A stretch of 36,490 nt of DNA from Streptomyces sp. SolWspMP-5a-2 (lineage in GTDB: Bacteria; Actinomycetota; Actinomycetes; Streptomycetales; Streptomycetaceae): positions 1 through 36,490 of the forward strand of contig NZ_FMCI01000280.1 of the NCBI RefSeq assembly GCF_900091845.1, in the 5' to 3' direction. This document shows, in pieces, positions 1 to 7,605 of the stretch. Position 1 is the stretch's first letter. Each line of letters opens with the position of its first letter. The notes beneath the pieces were generated by a model. It was not told the origin of the DNA. It worked only from the letters and a program-made list of their open reading frames with translations, and made no database searches. The position numbers were made by a program, and so were the translations under genes.

Positions 1-851
1 CGGCGGGGCGGTCCCGGCGGGGCGCCGCCGCGGCCGGGGCGGGCGGCGAGGTAGCGGTGGGCGCCCCAGCCGAGCACGGTCTCGGCGAGCAGCACGCCGA
101 GCGCGTCGTCGACGTGGCTGAGCTGCTCGGCGGCGTGGCGGCAGTAGCGGCACTCGGCCAGGTGCTGCCTGACATCGGCGGGCAGGGGGCCGCCCCGGCG
201 GATCGGGACGTCGAGGAGGCGGTTGTGGAACCGGCACGCGGTGGTGGGCGCGAGTTCGCGGTGGGCGCGGACACACGCTGACCTGAATTGTTCGCGGGCC
301 TGTTCGAGTCCGAATGCCGCGGTCGCCTCGTCGATCCCGGACAGACCCGCGGGCACGGAGAGCGGTTCGGCTTCGACTTCCGTGTGCCAGAGCAGGCACT
401 GGGAGACCGCGGGAAGACCTTGGAAAGCGCGTTCGGCGAGCTGCCGCCTTTCGGAGGTGGCCGCGCGCGCGATCCGCAGTCCCCGGCCACCGGTCGGTTT
501 GCGGAGTTCGGGCAGCGCTCCGGAAATACTCTCGTCGGCGGCCCACTGTTTCACCATGTCCCGGACGGCGGCGAGCAGTTGGGGCCGGAAAGCGCCGTCG
601 GCCGGGCGGTCGAGGACCCGGTGGAACGCGGCGGCGGCCACCATGGAGGCGGACGCCTCGGTGGACGCCATGCAGATGACCGCGTAGTCCTGGGCCGCCC
701 GCCAGTGCCTAGCCAGCAGCAGGGCGCTCGCCTGTGCCGCCGCTCCCGCGGGCCCCGCCGCCCGCCGGGCCACGAGCTGGAGGTCGGACTCCCCGAACGG
801 CGGTCCGGGGCGCGGCGGACGGGACGGGCGCGGCGGGTGGGGCGGTTGCAC
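1..851 (-). CDS. Sigma-factor/zinc-finger-like protein, 3' end off window
   Basis: About 283 codons are present and the frame runs open off the left edge, so the C-terminus is missing. The N-terminal half is helical and reminiscent of a sigma-factor-like module (LARHWRAAQDYAVICMAS near residues 50-70). Around residue 230 there is an HLAECRYCRHAAEQLSH segment, which fits the HxxxCxxC pattern of zinc-binding anti-sigma domains. I recall close Streptomyces relatives mislabelled as HypF-type proteins; nothing here supports a hydrogenase role. Start chosen as GTG at 851, with AAGGA about 9 nt upstream; an in-frame TTG six codons further upstream is an alternative. It is divergent from galU across about 350 bp. 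The exact function is unknown; a regulatory role is inference. Confidence 0.75.
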   Translation of the reverse strand, partial: MQPPHPPRPSRPPRPGPPFGESDLQLVARRAAGPAGAAAQASALLLARHWRAAQDYAVICMASTEASASMVAAAAFHRVLDRPADGAFRPQLLAAVRDMVKQWAADESISGALPELRKPTGGRGLRIARAATSERRQLAERAFQGLPAVSQCLLWHTEVEAEPLSVPAGLSGIDEATAAFGLEQAREQFRSACVRAHRELAPTTACRFHNRLLDVPIRRGGPLPADVRQHLAECRYCRHAAEQLSHVDDALGVLLAETVLGWGAHRYLAARPGRGGAPPGPPR

Positions 852-1207
852 GGAACCAATTCCTTCCAAGGCGCAGGCGGCGAACCGCTTCTGCGCGTCT
901 GTCGGAAATACAGGCGCCTGATTGGTGCGTACCTATGCGGACTTCGATCACGAAGCGCTAAGGGCCGCTCACTTTCGCACAATAGCCTCACAGGAAACAA
1001 GAAGGTCGCGTGAGGGGATTCAAGAACCGCGCACCACACGGCAGTTACCGGCGCTTCCCGCACCCGTATTCCGCAATAACGCCCCCCGCCCGCTCCCCCT
1101 GCGGGCTCCCGTGCGCGCGGCCGGCTCCCGGGCCGACCGGGCGGACACACAGCGGGCTCCGACGTTTCTCCCGGCGGACTCTCATCCAGGTGTCCCAGCA
1201 TGGCCGC
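852..1207. other. Intergenic region between divergent genes
   Basis: About 355 bp separate the sigma-like gene and galU. The stretch 900-1010 is AT-richer than its surroundings and probably holds the divergent promoters. It contains a small hairpin CTTCG-atca-CGAAG at 942-955 and a -10-like ACAATAG near 980. I could not assign a convincing -35/-10 pair. No small ORF with a good ribosome binding site was seen. Confidence 0.4.
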
Positions 1208-2149
1208 ATGACCATCCCCCACGCCACGAGCACCCGCGCCGTCCGCAAGGCCGTCGTCCCCGCCGCCGGACTCGGCACCCGGTTCCTGCCCGCGACCAAG
1301 GCCACCCCCAAGGAGATGCTGCCGGTCGTCGACAAGCCGGCCATCCAGTACGTCGTCGAGGAGGCCGCGGCGGCCGGGCTGGACGACGTCCTCATGGTCA
1401 CCGGCCGCCACAAGCGGGCCATCGAGGACCACTTCGACAACGCCTTCGAGCTGGAGCAGGCGCTCGCCGCCAAGGGCGACGCGGTCCGGCTGGACGCGGT
1501 GCGCGACCCCGCCAGGCTGGCCAGCATCCACCACATCCGGCAGGGCGAGCCGCTCGGCCTCGGGCACGCCGTGCTCTGCGCCCGGCGGCACGTCGGCGAC
1601 CAGCCCTTCGCGGTACTGCTCGGCGACGACCTGATCGACCCGCGCGAGACCCTGCTGAGCCGGATGCTCGACGTCCGCGACCGGCGCGCGGGAAGCGTCG
1701 TCGCGCTCATGGAGGTGCCGCGGGAGCAGATCCACCTCTACGGCTGCGCGGCCGTGCGACCGACCGGCGAGGACGGGGTGGTGCGGGTCACCGGCCTGGT
1801 GGAGAAGCCGTCCGCCGAGGACGCGCCCAGCGCCTACGCGGTCATCGGCCGCTACGTCCTGGACCCGGCCGTGTTCGACACCCTGGAGCGGACGCCGCCC
1901 GGCCGCGGCGGCGAGATCCAGCTGACCGACGCGCTCCAGGAGTTGGCGGCGGCCGGGACCGTGCACGGGGTGGTCTTCGACGGGCTGCGCTACGACACCG
2001 GCGACAAGGCCGACTACCTGCGCACGGTGGTCCGTCTGGCCTGCGAACGCGACGACCTGGGACCGGAGTTCACGTCCTGGCTGAAGGAGTTCGTGGCGGG
2101 CCTGACGGACGACGGCACGACCACCCGCCCGAAGCCGGTCGCCGCCTGA
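1208..2149 (+). CDS. galU: UTP-glucose-1-phosphate uridylyltransferase
   Basis: A 313-aa nucleotidyltransferase of normal GalU length. It makes UDP-glucose from UTP and glucose-1-phosphate in the cytoplasm, feeding cell-wall, glycogen and trehalose metabolism. The nucleotide-binding signature AAGLGTRFLPATKATPKEML lies at residues 19-38, followed by VVDKPAIQYVVEEA, the metal-site-like LGDDLID, and VTGLVEKPS. Start chosen as ATG 1208, just before the conserved KAVVPAAG strand; an in-frame GTG at 1190 is possible. Neither start has a clear Shine-Dalgarno sequence. It is monocistronic by context. Many streptomycetes carry more than one GalU-like gene, so this may be a paralogue. Confidence 0.92.
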   Translation: MTIPHATSTRAVRKAVVPAAGLGTRFLPATKATPKEMLPVVDKPAIQYVVEEAAAAGLDDVLMVTGRHKRAIEDHFDNAFELEQALAAKGDAVRLDAVRDPARLASIHHIRQGEPLGLGHAVLCARRHVGDQPFAVLLGDDLIDPRETLLSRMLDVRDRRAGSVVALMEVPREQIHLYGCAAVRPTGEDGVVRVTGLVEKPSAEDAPSAYAVIGRYVLDPAVFDTLERTPPGRGGEIQLTDALQELAAAGTVHGVVFDGLRYDTGDKADYLRTVVRLACERDDLGPEFTSWLKEFVAGLTDDGTTTRPKPVAA

Positions 2150-2329
2150 CCGAACCGCAAGCGGCGGCGCCCGGCGCGGGGTACTGCGATGTCCGGCCCG
2201 GGGAGCGGCGGTTGCCCGGCCAGGGAGGGACGGAGACCGGGCCGGGAGTTGCGGTGCCCCACCGGGCCCGCGCGGATGTCACGGACACCGGACAGCGGAC
2301 ACCGCGCGGTCGGCCGGGGTCCGCGCGCG

Positions 2330-2405
2330 CCGGGTCCGACCGCCTTCGGCTCAGCCGGGGTTGCACGGTCGCCGGGTCCGACCGCCGTCGGCTCAGCTCG
2401 GGTTG
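2330..2405. repeat. Two 34-bp direct repeats over the thioesterase 3' end
   Basis: Copies at 2330-2363 and 2372-2405 share about 31 of 34 bases (ccgggtccgaccgcc...), with a period of 42 bp. The right-hand copy carries the last codons and TGA of the (-) strand hotdog gene. The left-hand copy lies just downstream of that stop and keeps the TGA in the same frame. Confidence 0.85.
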
Positions 2406-2851
2406 TTGGGGCGCAGGGTCCACAGGACGGTCATCTCGCCGGTGACGGCGCCGTCCTCGCGCTGGAGGGAGACCGTCACCGGGAACTCCGGGCGCTTGCC
2501 CTCGTCGAGTTCGGCCACCACGTCGGCGATCGGGCGGCCGAGGGTCGCGGTGGCCCTGACCCGGCCGAGGGCGAGCTTCTTGTACGCGATCTCGGCGTTG
2601 ACCGCGAGCGGCACCGCGCGCGTCAACTGGTCGCCGAACGCGGCCAGCACGATCGCGCCGCTCGCCGACTCCGCCAGCGTGAACATGGCGCCCGCGTGCG
2701 GACCGCCGACGTGGTTGCGGAACTCGCCCTGGTCGGGCAGCTCCATGACGGCTCGCTCCGGAGTCGTCTCCAGGTACTCCAGGTTCAGCGTGCGAACCAT
2801 CGGCACGGTGGCGGCGAGCAGCTCGCCGACGGACATCTGGTCTGTGCTCAT
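2393..2851 (-). CDS. Hotdog-fold thioesterase-like protein (DUF4442/PaaI type)
   Basis: A 152-aa protein of typical single-hotdog size, probably an acyl-CoA thioesterase acting in the cytoplasm. The segment FRNHVGGPHAGAMFTLAES resembles the PaaI/DUF4442 active-site region (HxGA...F.LAE), and VNAEIAYKKLALGRVRA matches the central hotdog strand. Start chosen as ATG 2851 (MSTDQMSV); another in-frame ATG three codons upstream at 2860 is equally near a weak GTGGG. The stop lies inside a repeat duplicated downstream. It is divergent from the secreted or membrane protein gene at 2983. The substrate cannot be told from sequence. Confidence 0.82.
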   Translation of the reverse strand: MSTDQMSVGELLAATVPMVRTLNLEYLETTPERAVMELPDQGEFRNHVGGPHAGAMFTLAESASGAIVLAAFGDQLTRAVPLAVNAEIAYKKLALGRVRATATLGRPIADVVAELDEGKRPEFPVTVSLQREDGAVTGEMTVLWTLRPNNPS

Positions 2852-2982
2852 GACCAGCATGTTACCCACGAGTAGCGACCGCTGACCAGATCCGTGCCGC
2901 ACCCGCCGTCCCGCCGATCGCTACGTCCCTGACGAGTCGCGGTGACCGAATCGTGTCCCTGACAGCATTAGGGTTGCTCCCC

Positions 2983-4002
2983 ATGTGGCCAGGACAGCAG
3001 CCGCCCGGGGGCGAGCAGAATCCGCAAGGGCAGAACGGCAACCCGTACCAGCAGCCGGGGTACCAGCAGCCGAACCCGTACCAGCAGCCCGGCTACCAGC
3101 AGCCGGGTCCGTACGGGACGCAGCCGGAATGGGGTGCGCCGACCCAGCCGGGTCTCCCCAAGCCGGGCGGCGGCGGGGGCGGCAACCGGACGAAGCTGGT
3201 GGCGATCGTGGCGGCGACGGCCGTCGTCGTGGCCGCGGGCGTGACCGGCTTCCTGGTGCTGGGCGGCGACAAGGACGACAAGGCGAAGGACACGGACGGC
3301 AAGCCGAGCACCTCGGCGTCCGCCCCCTCCTCCGCCTCGCCGAGCGCGACCGGCGGGGACGACAACCCGCGCGGGGGCGCGGCCGAGCAGCCGACCGTCG
3401 CCGGGTGGAAGGTGGTCGTGAACCCCCGCTGGGGCACCGCCTTCGACGTGCCCGCCGACTGGGAGATCGCGACCTCGGGCACCAGCGTGGGCTTTGAGGA
3501 CGACTCCAAGAAGTCCGACGGCAAGCCGCTCATCGTGATGTCGGCGCCCGCCTACTACAAGTCGAAGTGGTGCACCTCCGACGACGACAAGGACGGCCGC
3601 ACCTCCGACACGGCGCTCGCCACCGTCGGCACCAAGGGCGCGGACGGCGCCAAGGACACCGACGAGGTGGCCGTCAACCAGGTCCCGTGGTGGGTCTACG
3701 GCGGCTACACCCAGCCGGACAAGAAGAGCATCACCATGGACAAGAAGGGCACGGCGTACACGACCGCGTCCGGCATCGAGGGCAAGTACGCCTGGGCCCG
3801 CTCCAAGGACAGCCCGCAGCTCGGCACCTCCAAGTGCGCGAGCGACGGCAAGGCGATCACGTTCGGTTTCAAGAACGCCAAGTCGGAGTTCGTGGCCTGG
3901 TGCCTGTACGGGGCGACCGGTGTCGACGGGGAGGTCTCGGACGCCACCATCATGAAGATCATGAGCACCGTCCGGCTCTCCGGCCAGGCCCCGACCAGCT
4001 GA
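2983..4002 (+). CDS. Single-pass membrane protein with Q/P/Y-rich N-terminus
   Basis: A 339-aa protein. Residues 1-67 are Gln/Pro/Tyr/Gly-rich with repeated NPYQQPGYQQP units. One membrane segment follows at about 71-94 (LVAIVAATAVVVAAGVTGFL). A charged Ser/Thr/Ala linker (95-150) leads to an extracytoplasmic domain of about 190 residues with three cysteines (KWCTS, SKCAS, AWCLY). This layout is common in actinobacterial membrane-anchored proteins of unknown function, and no enzymatic motif is visible. Start is ATG 2983; a -10-like TAGGGT at 2969-2974 would put transcription start at or next to the ATG, suggesting a leaderless mRNA. Confidence 0.85.
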   Translation: MWPGQQPPGGEQNPQGQNGNPYQQPGYQQPNPYQQPGYQQPGPYGTQPEWGAPTQPGLPKPGGGGGGNRTKLVAIVAATAVVVAAGVTGFLVLGGDKDDKAKDTDGKPSTSASAPSSASPSATGGDDNPRGGAAEQPTVAGWKVVVNPRWGTAFDVPADWEIATSGTSVGFEDDSKKSDGKPLIVMSAPAYYKSKWCTSDDDKDGRTSDTALATVGTKGADGAKDTDEVAVNQVPWWVYGGYTQPDKKSITMDKKGTAYTTASGIEGKYAWARSKDSPQLGTSKCASDGKAITFGFKNAKSEFVAWCLYGATGVDGEVSDATIMKIMSTVRLSGQAPTS

Positions 4003-4042
4003 CGCGGGCCGGGTCCGGGTCCGGGGTCAGGGGGGCGGGGGT

Positions 4043-4897
4043 TCAGCCGATGCCGAAGGCCCCGGCGGGCGGCTCGGGCGACGGGACGGCCTCCTCGTCC
4101 CGCACCGGCCGCGCCCGCCCGACGAAGTCCCGCAGCCCCGGCCCGTGTTCGACCCGGGCCGGGAAGACGTCCCCTGCGGTCAGCCGGGTCAACGCGGCCG
4201 TGTCCAGGGGCCGGTGGGCGGCGACCAGCACCGCGTTGCCGAACCGCCGGCCGCGCAGCACCGCCGGTTCCACGATCAGCGTCAGCTCCTCGAACACCGT
4301 CTGGAAGGTGGCGAGTTGGCCGCGCAGGAAGTCGAAGGGCGCGGCGTCGGCGAGGTTGGCGAGGTAGACACCTGACGGTCGCAGCACCCGCTCGGCCTCG
4401 GCCGCGTAGGTGACCGAGGTGAGGTGCGCGGGCACCCGTGAGCCGCCGAAGACGTCGGCCACGATCACGTCGGCGGAGGCGTCGGGGGCGGTTTCGAGCC
4501 AGGCGCGGGCGTCGGCGGTGTGCAGGGTGACGGGGGCGCCCGCGGGCAGCGGCAGATGCTCGGCGACCAGGGCGAGGAGAGCCCCGTCCGCCTCGACGAC
4601 GTCCTGCCGGGACCCGGGGCGGGTGGCGGCGAGGTAGCGGGGCAGGGTGAGCGCGCCGCCCCCGAGGTGCAGCGCGTCGAGGGGCCGGCCGGGGCGGGCG
4701 AGCAGGTCGAGGACGTGCCCGAGCCGCCGGGTGTACTCGAACTCCAGGTGGTCGGGTTCGTCCAGGTCGACGTAGGACTGCGGGGCCCCGTCGACGGTCA
4801 GCAGCCAGGCCCGTTCCCGGTCGACGTCCGGCATCAGCTTGGCGGTGCCGTGATCGACGTCGCGCGTCACGGGTATGGGGTCGTTCACGCCCCCCAT
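4043..4897 (-). CDS. Spermidine-synthase-like methyltransferase-fold protein
   Basis: A 284-aa protein with a Rossmann core: ALHLGGGALTLPRYLA (nucleotide-binding glycine loop), QDVVEADGALLALVAEHL (acidic residue after strand 2), TADARAWLE and VIVADVFGG. These match the aminopropyltransferase (SpeE) fold. Streptomyces proteins of this type are usually annotated spermidine synthase, but the true substrate is uncertain. Start chosen as ATG 4897; GTG 4888 (VNDPIPVTRD) is preceded by a G run and is a good alternative. It lies downstream of tuf3 on the same strand, separated by a repeat-rich spacer. Confidence 0.8.
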   Translation of the reverse strand: MGGVNDPIPVTRDVDHGTAKLMPDVDRERAWLLTVDGAPQSYVDLDEPDHLEFEYTRRLGHVLDLLARPGRPLDALHLGGGALTLPRYLAATRPGSRQDVVEADGALLALVAEHLPLPAGAPVTLHTADARAWLETAPDASADVIVADVFGGSRVPAHLTSVTYAAEAERVLRPSGVYLANLADAAPFDFLRGQLATFQTVFEELTLIVEPAVLRGRRFGNAVLVAAHRPLDTAALTRLTAGDVFPARVEHGPGLRDFVGRARPVRDEEAVPSPEPPAGAFGIG

Positions 4898-5023
4898 TGT
4901 GCCGGTCCGCGCCCGCCCGCCGACCCGCCGCCCGCCCCCTCCCCGGGGACCACGCACCCGTCCCCGGCCCCCGGCGCCCGCCCCCTCGCGGGGAGCACGG
5001 GCACCGGGGACCGGGCGCGCGGG

Positions 5024-5215
5024 GTCAGCCGTCCGGCGTCGGCAGAACGGAACCAGCCGTCCGGCATCGGGCGAACGAGACCACTTGACCGGCGTCAGCC
5101 GTCCAGCGAACGGCACCACTTGACCGGCGTCAGCCGTCCGGCGTTCGGCGAACGGCACCACTTGGCCGGCGTCGGCCGTGCGGGGCCGTCGGTCGTCCGG
5201 TGTCAGCCGACCGAC
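5024..5215. repeat. Degenerate tandem repeats downstream of tuf3 stop
   Basis: Units of about 27-43 bp begin with GTCAGCCGTCC(G/A)GC and mostly contain CGAACGGCACCACTTG(A/G)CCGGC. They start near 5024, 5051, 5094 and 5129, with a worn copy at 5171. The sequence over the tuf3 stop (GTCAGCCGACCGACGTCAC, from 5202) is a divergent version of the same unit, so the array looks like an expansion of the gene tail. Confidence 0.75.
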
Positions 5216-6372
5216 GTCACCGTGCCCGCGCCGACCGTGCGTCCGCCCTCGCGGACGGCGAAGCCGAGACCGGGCTCCAACGGGACGTCACGGCCCAGCT
5301 CCACCGCCATGGTGACCGTGTCGCCGGGGCGGGCCACCGCCGTCGCGCCGAGGTCGACGTCGCCGACGACGTCCGCGGTGCGGATGTGGAACTGCGGCCG
5401 GTAGCCGGTGGAGACCGGAGTCGAGCGGCCGCCCTCGTGGGTCGACAGGACGTACACCCGCGCGGTGAACCGGCGCCGGGGCACGACACTGCCCGGGGCC
5501 GCCACGACGTGCCCGCGCCGGACGGTGTCCCGCGCGACCCCGCGCAGCAGCAGCGCCACGTTGTCGCCCGCCTGCGCCTCCGACATCGGCTTGCCGAAGG
5601 TCTCCAGACCGGTGACGACGGTCTCGGCACCGGCGCCGAGCACCTCGACCCGGTCGCCGACGCGCACCACGCCCCGCTCCACCGCGCCCGTCACGACCGT
5701 GCCGCGCCCGGTGATGGTGAGCACGTTCTCCACCGGCAGCAGGAACGGCGCGTCCAGGTACCGCTCGGGCAGCGGCACGTACGTGTCCACCGCGTCGAGC
5801 AGCGCCTCCACGGACGCCGTCCAGCGCGGGTCCCCGGCCAGCGCCCGCAGCCCGGAGACCCGGACCACCGGCACCGCGTCACCCCCGTACCCGTGCGCGG
5901 TGAGCAGTTCGCGGACCTCCAGCTCGACCAGGTCGATCAGCTCCTCGTCGCCCGCGTCCGCCTTGTTCAGGGCGACGACGATGTGGTCCACGCCCACCTG
6001 CCGGGCGAGCACGACGTGTTCGGCGGTCTGCGGCATGATCCCGTCGAGCGCGGAGACGACGAGGATCGCGCCGTCGAGCTGCGCGGCCCCGGTGATCATG
6101 TTCTTGATGAAGTCGGCGTGACCCGGCAGGTCGACGTGGGCGTAGTGGCGGGTGTCGGTCTCGTACTCGACGTGCGCGATGTTGATGGTGATGCCGCGGG
6201 CGGCCTCCTCCGGGGCCCGGTCGATGCGGTCGAACGGCACGAAGGTGCTGGTGCCGCGCTCGGCGAGGACCTTGGTGATGGCGGCGGTCAGGGTGGTCTT
6301 GCCGTGGTCGACGTGACCCATGGTGCCGATGTTCAGGTGCGGCTTGGTGCGCACGTAAGCAGTCTTGGACAT
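5203..6372 (-). CDS. tuf3: Divergent elongation factor Tu (EF-Tu3)
   Basis: A 389-aa, full-length, three-domain EF-Tu that carries aminoacyl-tRNA to the ribosome. G1 is GHVDHGKT (residues 19-26), switch I RGITIN (59-64), G3 DLPGH (81-85, with catalytic His85), and G4 NKAD (136-139). Differences from housekeeping EF-Tu include Leu for Cys in DCPGH, SGLRAL for SALKAL, and EEAARG for EERQRG. From memory, Streptomyces coelicolor and S. ramocissimus carry such a tuf3, expressed under starvation-type control. Start ATG 6372 has GAGG 7 nt upstream. It stands alone rather than in the str operon. A leader ORF and competing hairpins lie upstream, and tandem repeats follow the stop. Confidence 0.93.
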   Translation of the reverse strand: MSKTAYVRTKPHLNIGTMGHVDHGKTTLTAAITKVLAERGTSTFVPFDRIDRAPEEAARGITINIAHVEYETDTRHYAHVDLPGHADFIKNMITGAAQLDGAILVVSALDGIMPQTAEHVVLARQVGVDHIVVALNKADAGDEELIDLVELEVRELLTAHGYGGDAVPVVRVSGLRALAGDPRWTASVEALLDAVDTYVPLPERYLDAPFLLPVENVLTITGRGTVVTGAVERGVVRVGDRVEVLGAGAETVVTGLETFGKPMSEAQAGDNVALLLRGVARDTVRRGHVVAAPGSVVPRRRFTARVYVLSTHEGGRSTPVSTGYRPQFHIRTADVVGDVDLGATAVARPGDTVTMAVELGRDVPLEPGLGFAVREGGRTVGAGTVTSVG

Positions 6373-6403
6373 GGCGATACCTCGAAGCCTCGTGATGGCT
6401 GCC

Positions 6404-6443
6404 GGGACCCCGGGTCTTCGCCGACCCTCCCCCTGCGGGGTCC
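6404..6443 (-). promoter_or_regulatory. Mutually exclusive GACCC/GGGTC hairpins before tuf3
   Basis: Four alternating blocks occur between the leader ORF stop and tuf3: GGGGTCC at 6437-6443, GACCC at 6423-6427, GGGTC at 6412-6416 and GGGACCCC at 6404-6411 (forward-strand spelling). On the mRNA, block 1 can pair with 2, 2 with 3 (6-nt loop), 3 with 4, or 1 with 4. That is the topology of an attenuator. No U-tract follows, so control of translation is as likely as termination. The role is inference. Confidence 0.4.
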
Positions 6444-6463
6444 GCCGGACGATCCGGGAAGGG

Positions 6464-6565
6464 TCAGCTTCGGGCGCCGTCGACGGCGGTCAGGAGGATC
6501 CGCGCGGCAGCCTTCGGCGCGTCCGCGAGCGCGGATGCTGCGAGGAGGAAGGCGTACCGGAACAT
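6464..6565 (-). CDS. Candidate 33-aa leader peptide upstream of tuf3
   Basis: A short ORF beginning MFRYAFLLAASALADAPKAA and ending with ILLTAVDGARS. A ribosome binding site GCGAGGA sits 8 nt before its ATG. It ends 91 nt before the tuf3 start, and the intervening segment has alternative GACCC/GGGTC pairings. It is rich in Ala and Leu (13 of 33 residues), which could allow translation rate to report on charged tRNA. It may instead be a small hydrophobic protein or a chance frame. No homologue is recognised. Confidence 0.4.
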   Translation of the reverse strand: MFRYAFLLAASALADAPKAAARILLTAVDGARS

Positions 6566-6802
6566 GAGGCGATCCTCGCCGACGCGGGCACCCGCGTCGA
6601 CAGGTTTTCCGCCGCCCGGACGCCGCTCGGCCACGGCCCGGCCACCGACCGACGGTCACCCGTCCGCCACCCGGACGCCGCCTCGCGCCGCCCCGGCCCG
6701 AGGGTCCGGTCGTCGTCAGGTCTTGAGGTTCCGCACGCCCGATGTCTTCCAGGAGCCGAGGTTGGTCACGTCCCGAGGTCCGTCACGTCCCGATGCCGGT
6801 CA

Positions 6803-6853
6803 GGGCCCGATGTTCTTCAGGGTCCGATGTTCTTCAGGGTCCGATGTTCTTCA
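6803..6853. repeat. Three tandem 17-bp units over the AlkD-like stop codon
   Basis: Exact or near-exact copies of GGG(T/C)CCGATGTTCTTCA at 6803-6819, 6820-6836 and 6837-6853. The rightmost unit encodes the C-terminal residues of the (-) strand AlkD-like protein, and its TGA is formed at the junction with the middle unit. Degenerate copies (CCCGATGTCTTCCAGG near 6738, CCCGATGCCGGTCAGGG near 6789) continue downstream of the gene. Confidence 0.9.
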
Positions 6854-7556
6854 GGGCCTCGCGCACCGAGAGCGGGGCGAACCGGCCGCGTTCGCGGGCC
6901 AGGAACGTCCGGACGGCCTCCGGGTCGGTCTTGGCGTACTCGCGCAGGCTCCAGCCGATCGCCTTGCGGACGAAGAAGTCGGGGTGGCCGGACTGGCGCA
7001 GGCAGTAGCCGAAGAGGCGCGCGGTGTCGGTGCGCTCCCTGTACCTGAGCTGGTGCAGCAGCGCCGTGCGGGCCACCCACAGGTCGGGGTCGGCGATCCA
7101 GGCGTCCATGTCGGCGGCGAGCCGCGGCTCGGCCGCGACCAGGGCGCCCACCACGTGCGCGGCGAGCGCGTCGACGGTGTCCCACCACGGGACGGTGACG
7201 ACCAGGTGCCGGGCGACCGGCAGGAACCCGGCGGAGCAGCGGCCCGCGTACCGGCGCAGGTAGTCGGTGGCGAAGTACCGGTACTCCCGCTCGGGCAGAT
7301 CCCAGCAGCGCAGCGCGATCGCGGCGCAGTCCGCCTCGGTGGGCGCGGGCAGCCCCGCCAGCACCTCGCGCGACAGCGCCCGCCTGACCGGACTGGCCAG
7401 CCCCAGGAAGGGCGCGACGTCCTTCATGTAGGCGCGCATCGACGCGGCCCGCCCGGCGTCGGCGGCTCCCGGGTAGCGGACCGTCAACCGCTCGATCACG
7501 GTGTCGGCGAGAGCGCTGCGCGGGGTGTCCGGGGCCCCCGCGCCTGTGACGGTCAT
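6834..7556 (-). CDS. AlkD-like DNA alkylation repair protein (HEAT-like repeats)
   Basis: A 240-aa all-helical protein. Segments such as CWDLPEREYRYFATDYLRRY, VTVPWWDTVDALAAHVVG and HPDFFVRKAIGWSLREYAKT match the DNA alkylation repair (AlkD/PF08713) family, which removes bulky alkyl adducts without base flipping. The conserved WWDTVD aspartate and the VRKAIGW-R motif are present. Start chosen as ATG 7556, because a -10-like TATGGT (7564-7569 on the complement) lies exactly 7 nt upstream, suggesting leaderless translation; in-frame ATG 7568 is an alternative. The last residues (LKNIGP) are encoded by a 17-bp tandem repeat. It is divergent from the TVP38-like gene, 49 bp away. Confidence 0.85.
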   Translation of the reverse strand: MTVTGAGAPDTPRSALADTVIERLTVRYPGAADAGRAASMRAYMKDVAPFLGLASPVRRALSREVLAGLPAPTEADCAAIALRCWDLPEREYRYFATDYLRRYAGRCSAGFLPVARHLVVTVPWWDTVDALAAHVVGALVAAEPRLAADMDAWIADPDLWVARTALLHQLRYRERTDTARLFGYCLRQSGHPDFFVRKAIGWSLREYAKTDPEAVRTFLARERGRFAPLSVREALKNIGP

Positions 7557-7605
7557 GGGACGAACCATACGGCGATCAGACACGTGAGTCGGTTAGTGTC
7601 GCGGG
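7557..7605. promoter_or_regulatory. Compact divergent promoter region, both genes probably leaderless
   Basis: Only 49 bp separate two start codons. On the complement, TATGGT (7564-7569) ends 7 nt before ATG 7556. On the + strand, TAGTGT (7594-7599) ends 6 nt before ATG 7606. Both fit a -10 hexamer that places the transcript start at the start codon. The -35 elements are poor. Confidence 0.45.

Noticed and set aside
551..1966. 471-codon frame opposite galU
   Set aside because: It overlaps two real genes on codon bias and motif grounds, with no recognisable domain.
2140..2166. Terminator after galU (CGCCGC/GCGGCG)
   Set aside because: Six-bp GC stem with a 15-nt loop overlapping the stop codon; indistinguishable from background in this composition.
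5024..5161. N-terminal extension of the spermidine-synthase-like protein through the repeat array
   Set aside because: The extension is repetitive (VVPFAERRTADAG-like), lacks a ribosome binding site, and family members start near MNDPIPV.
5024..5170. CRISPR-like array
   Set aside because: Units vary from about 27 to 43 bp, there are no unique spacers, and there are no cas genes.
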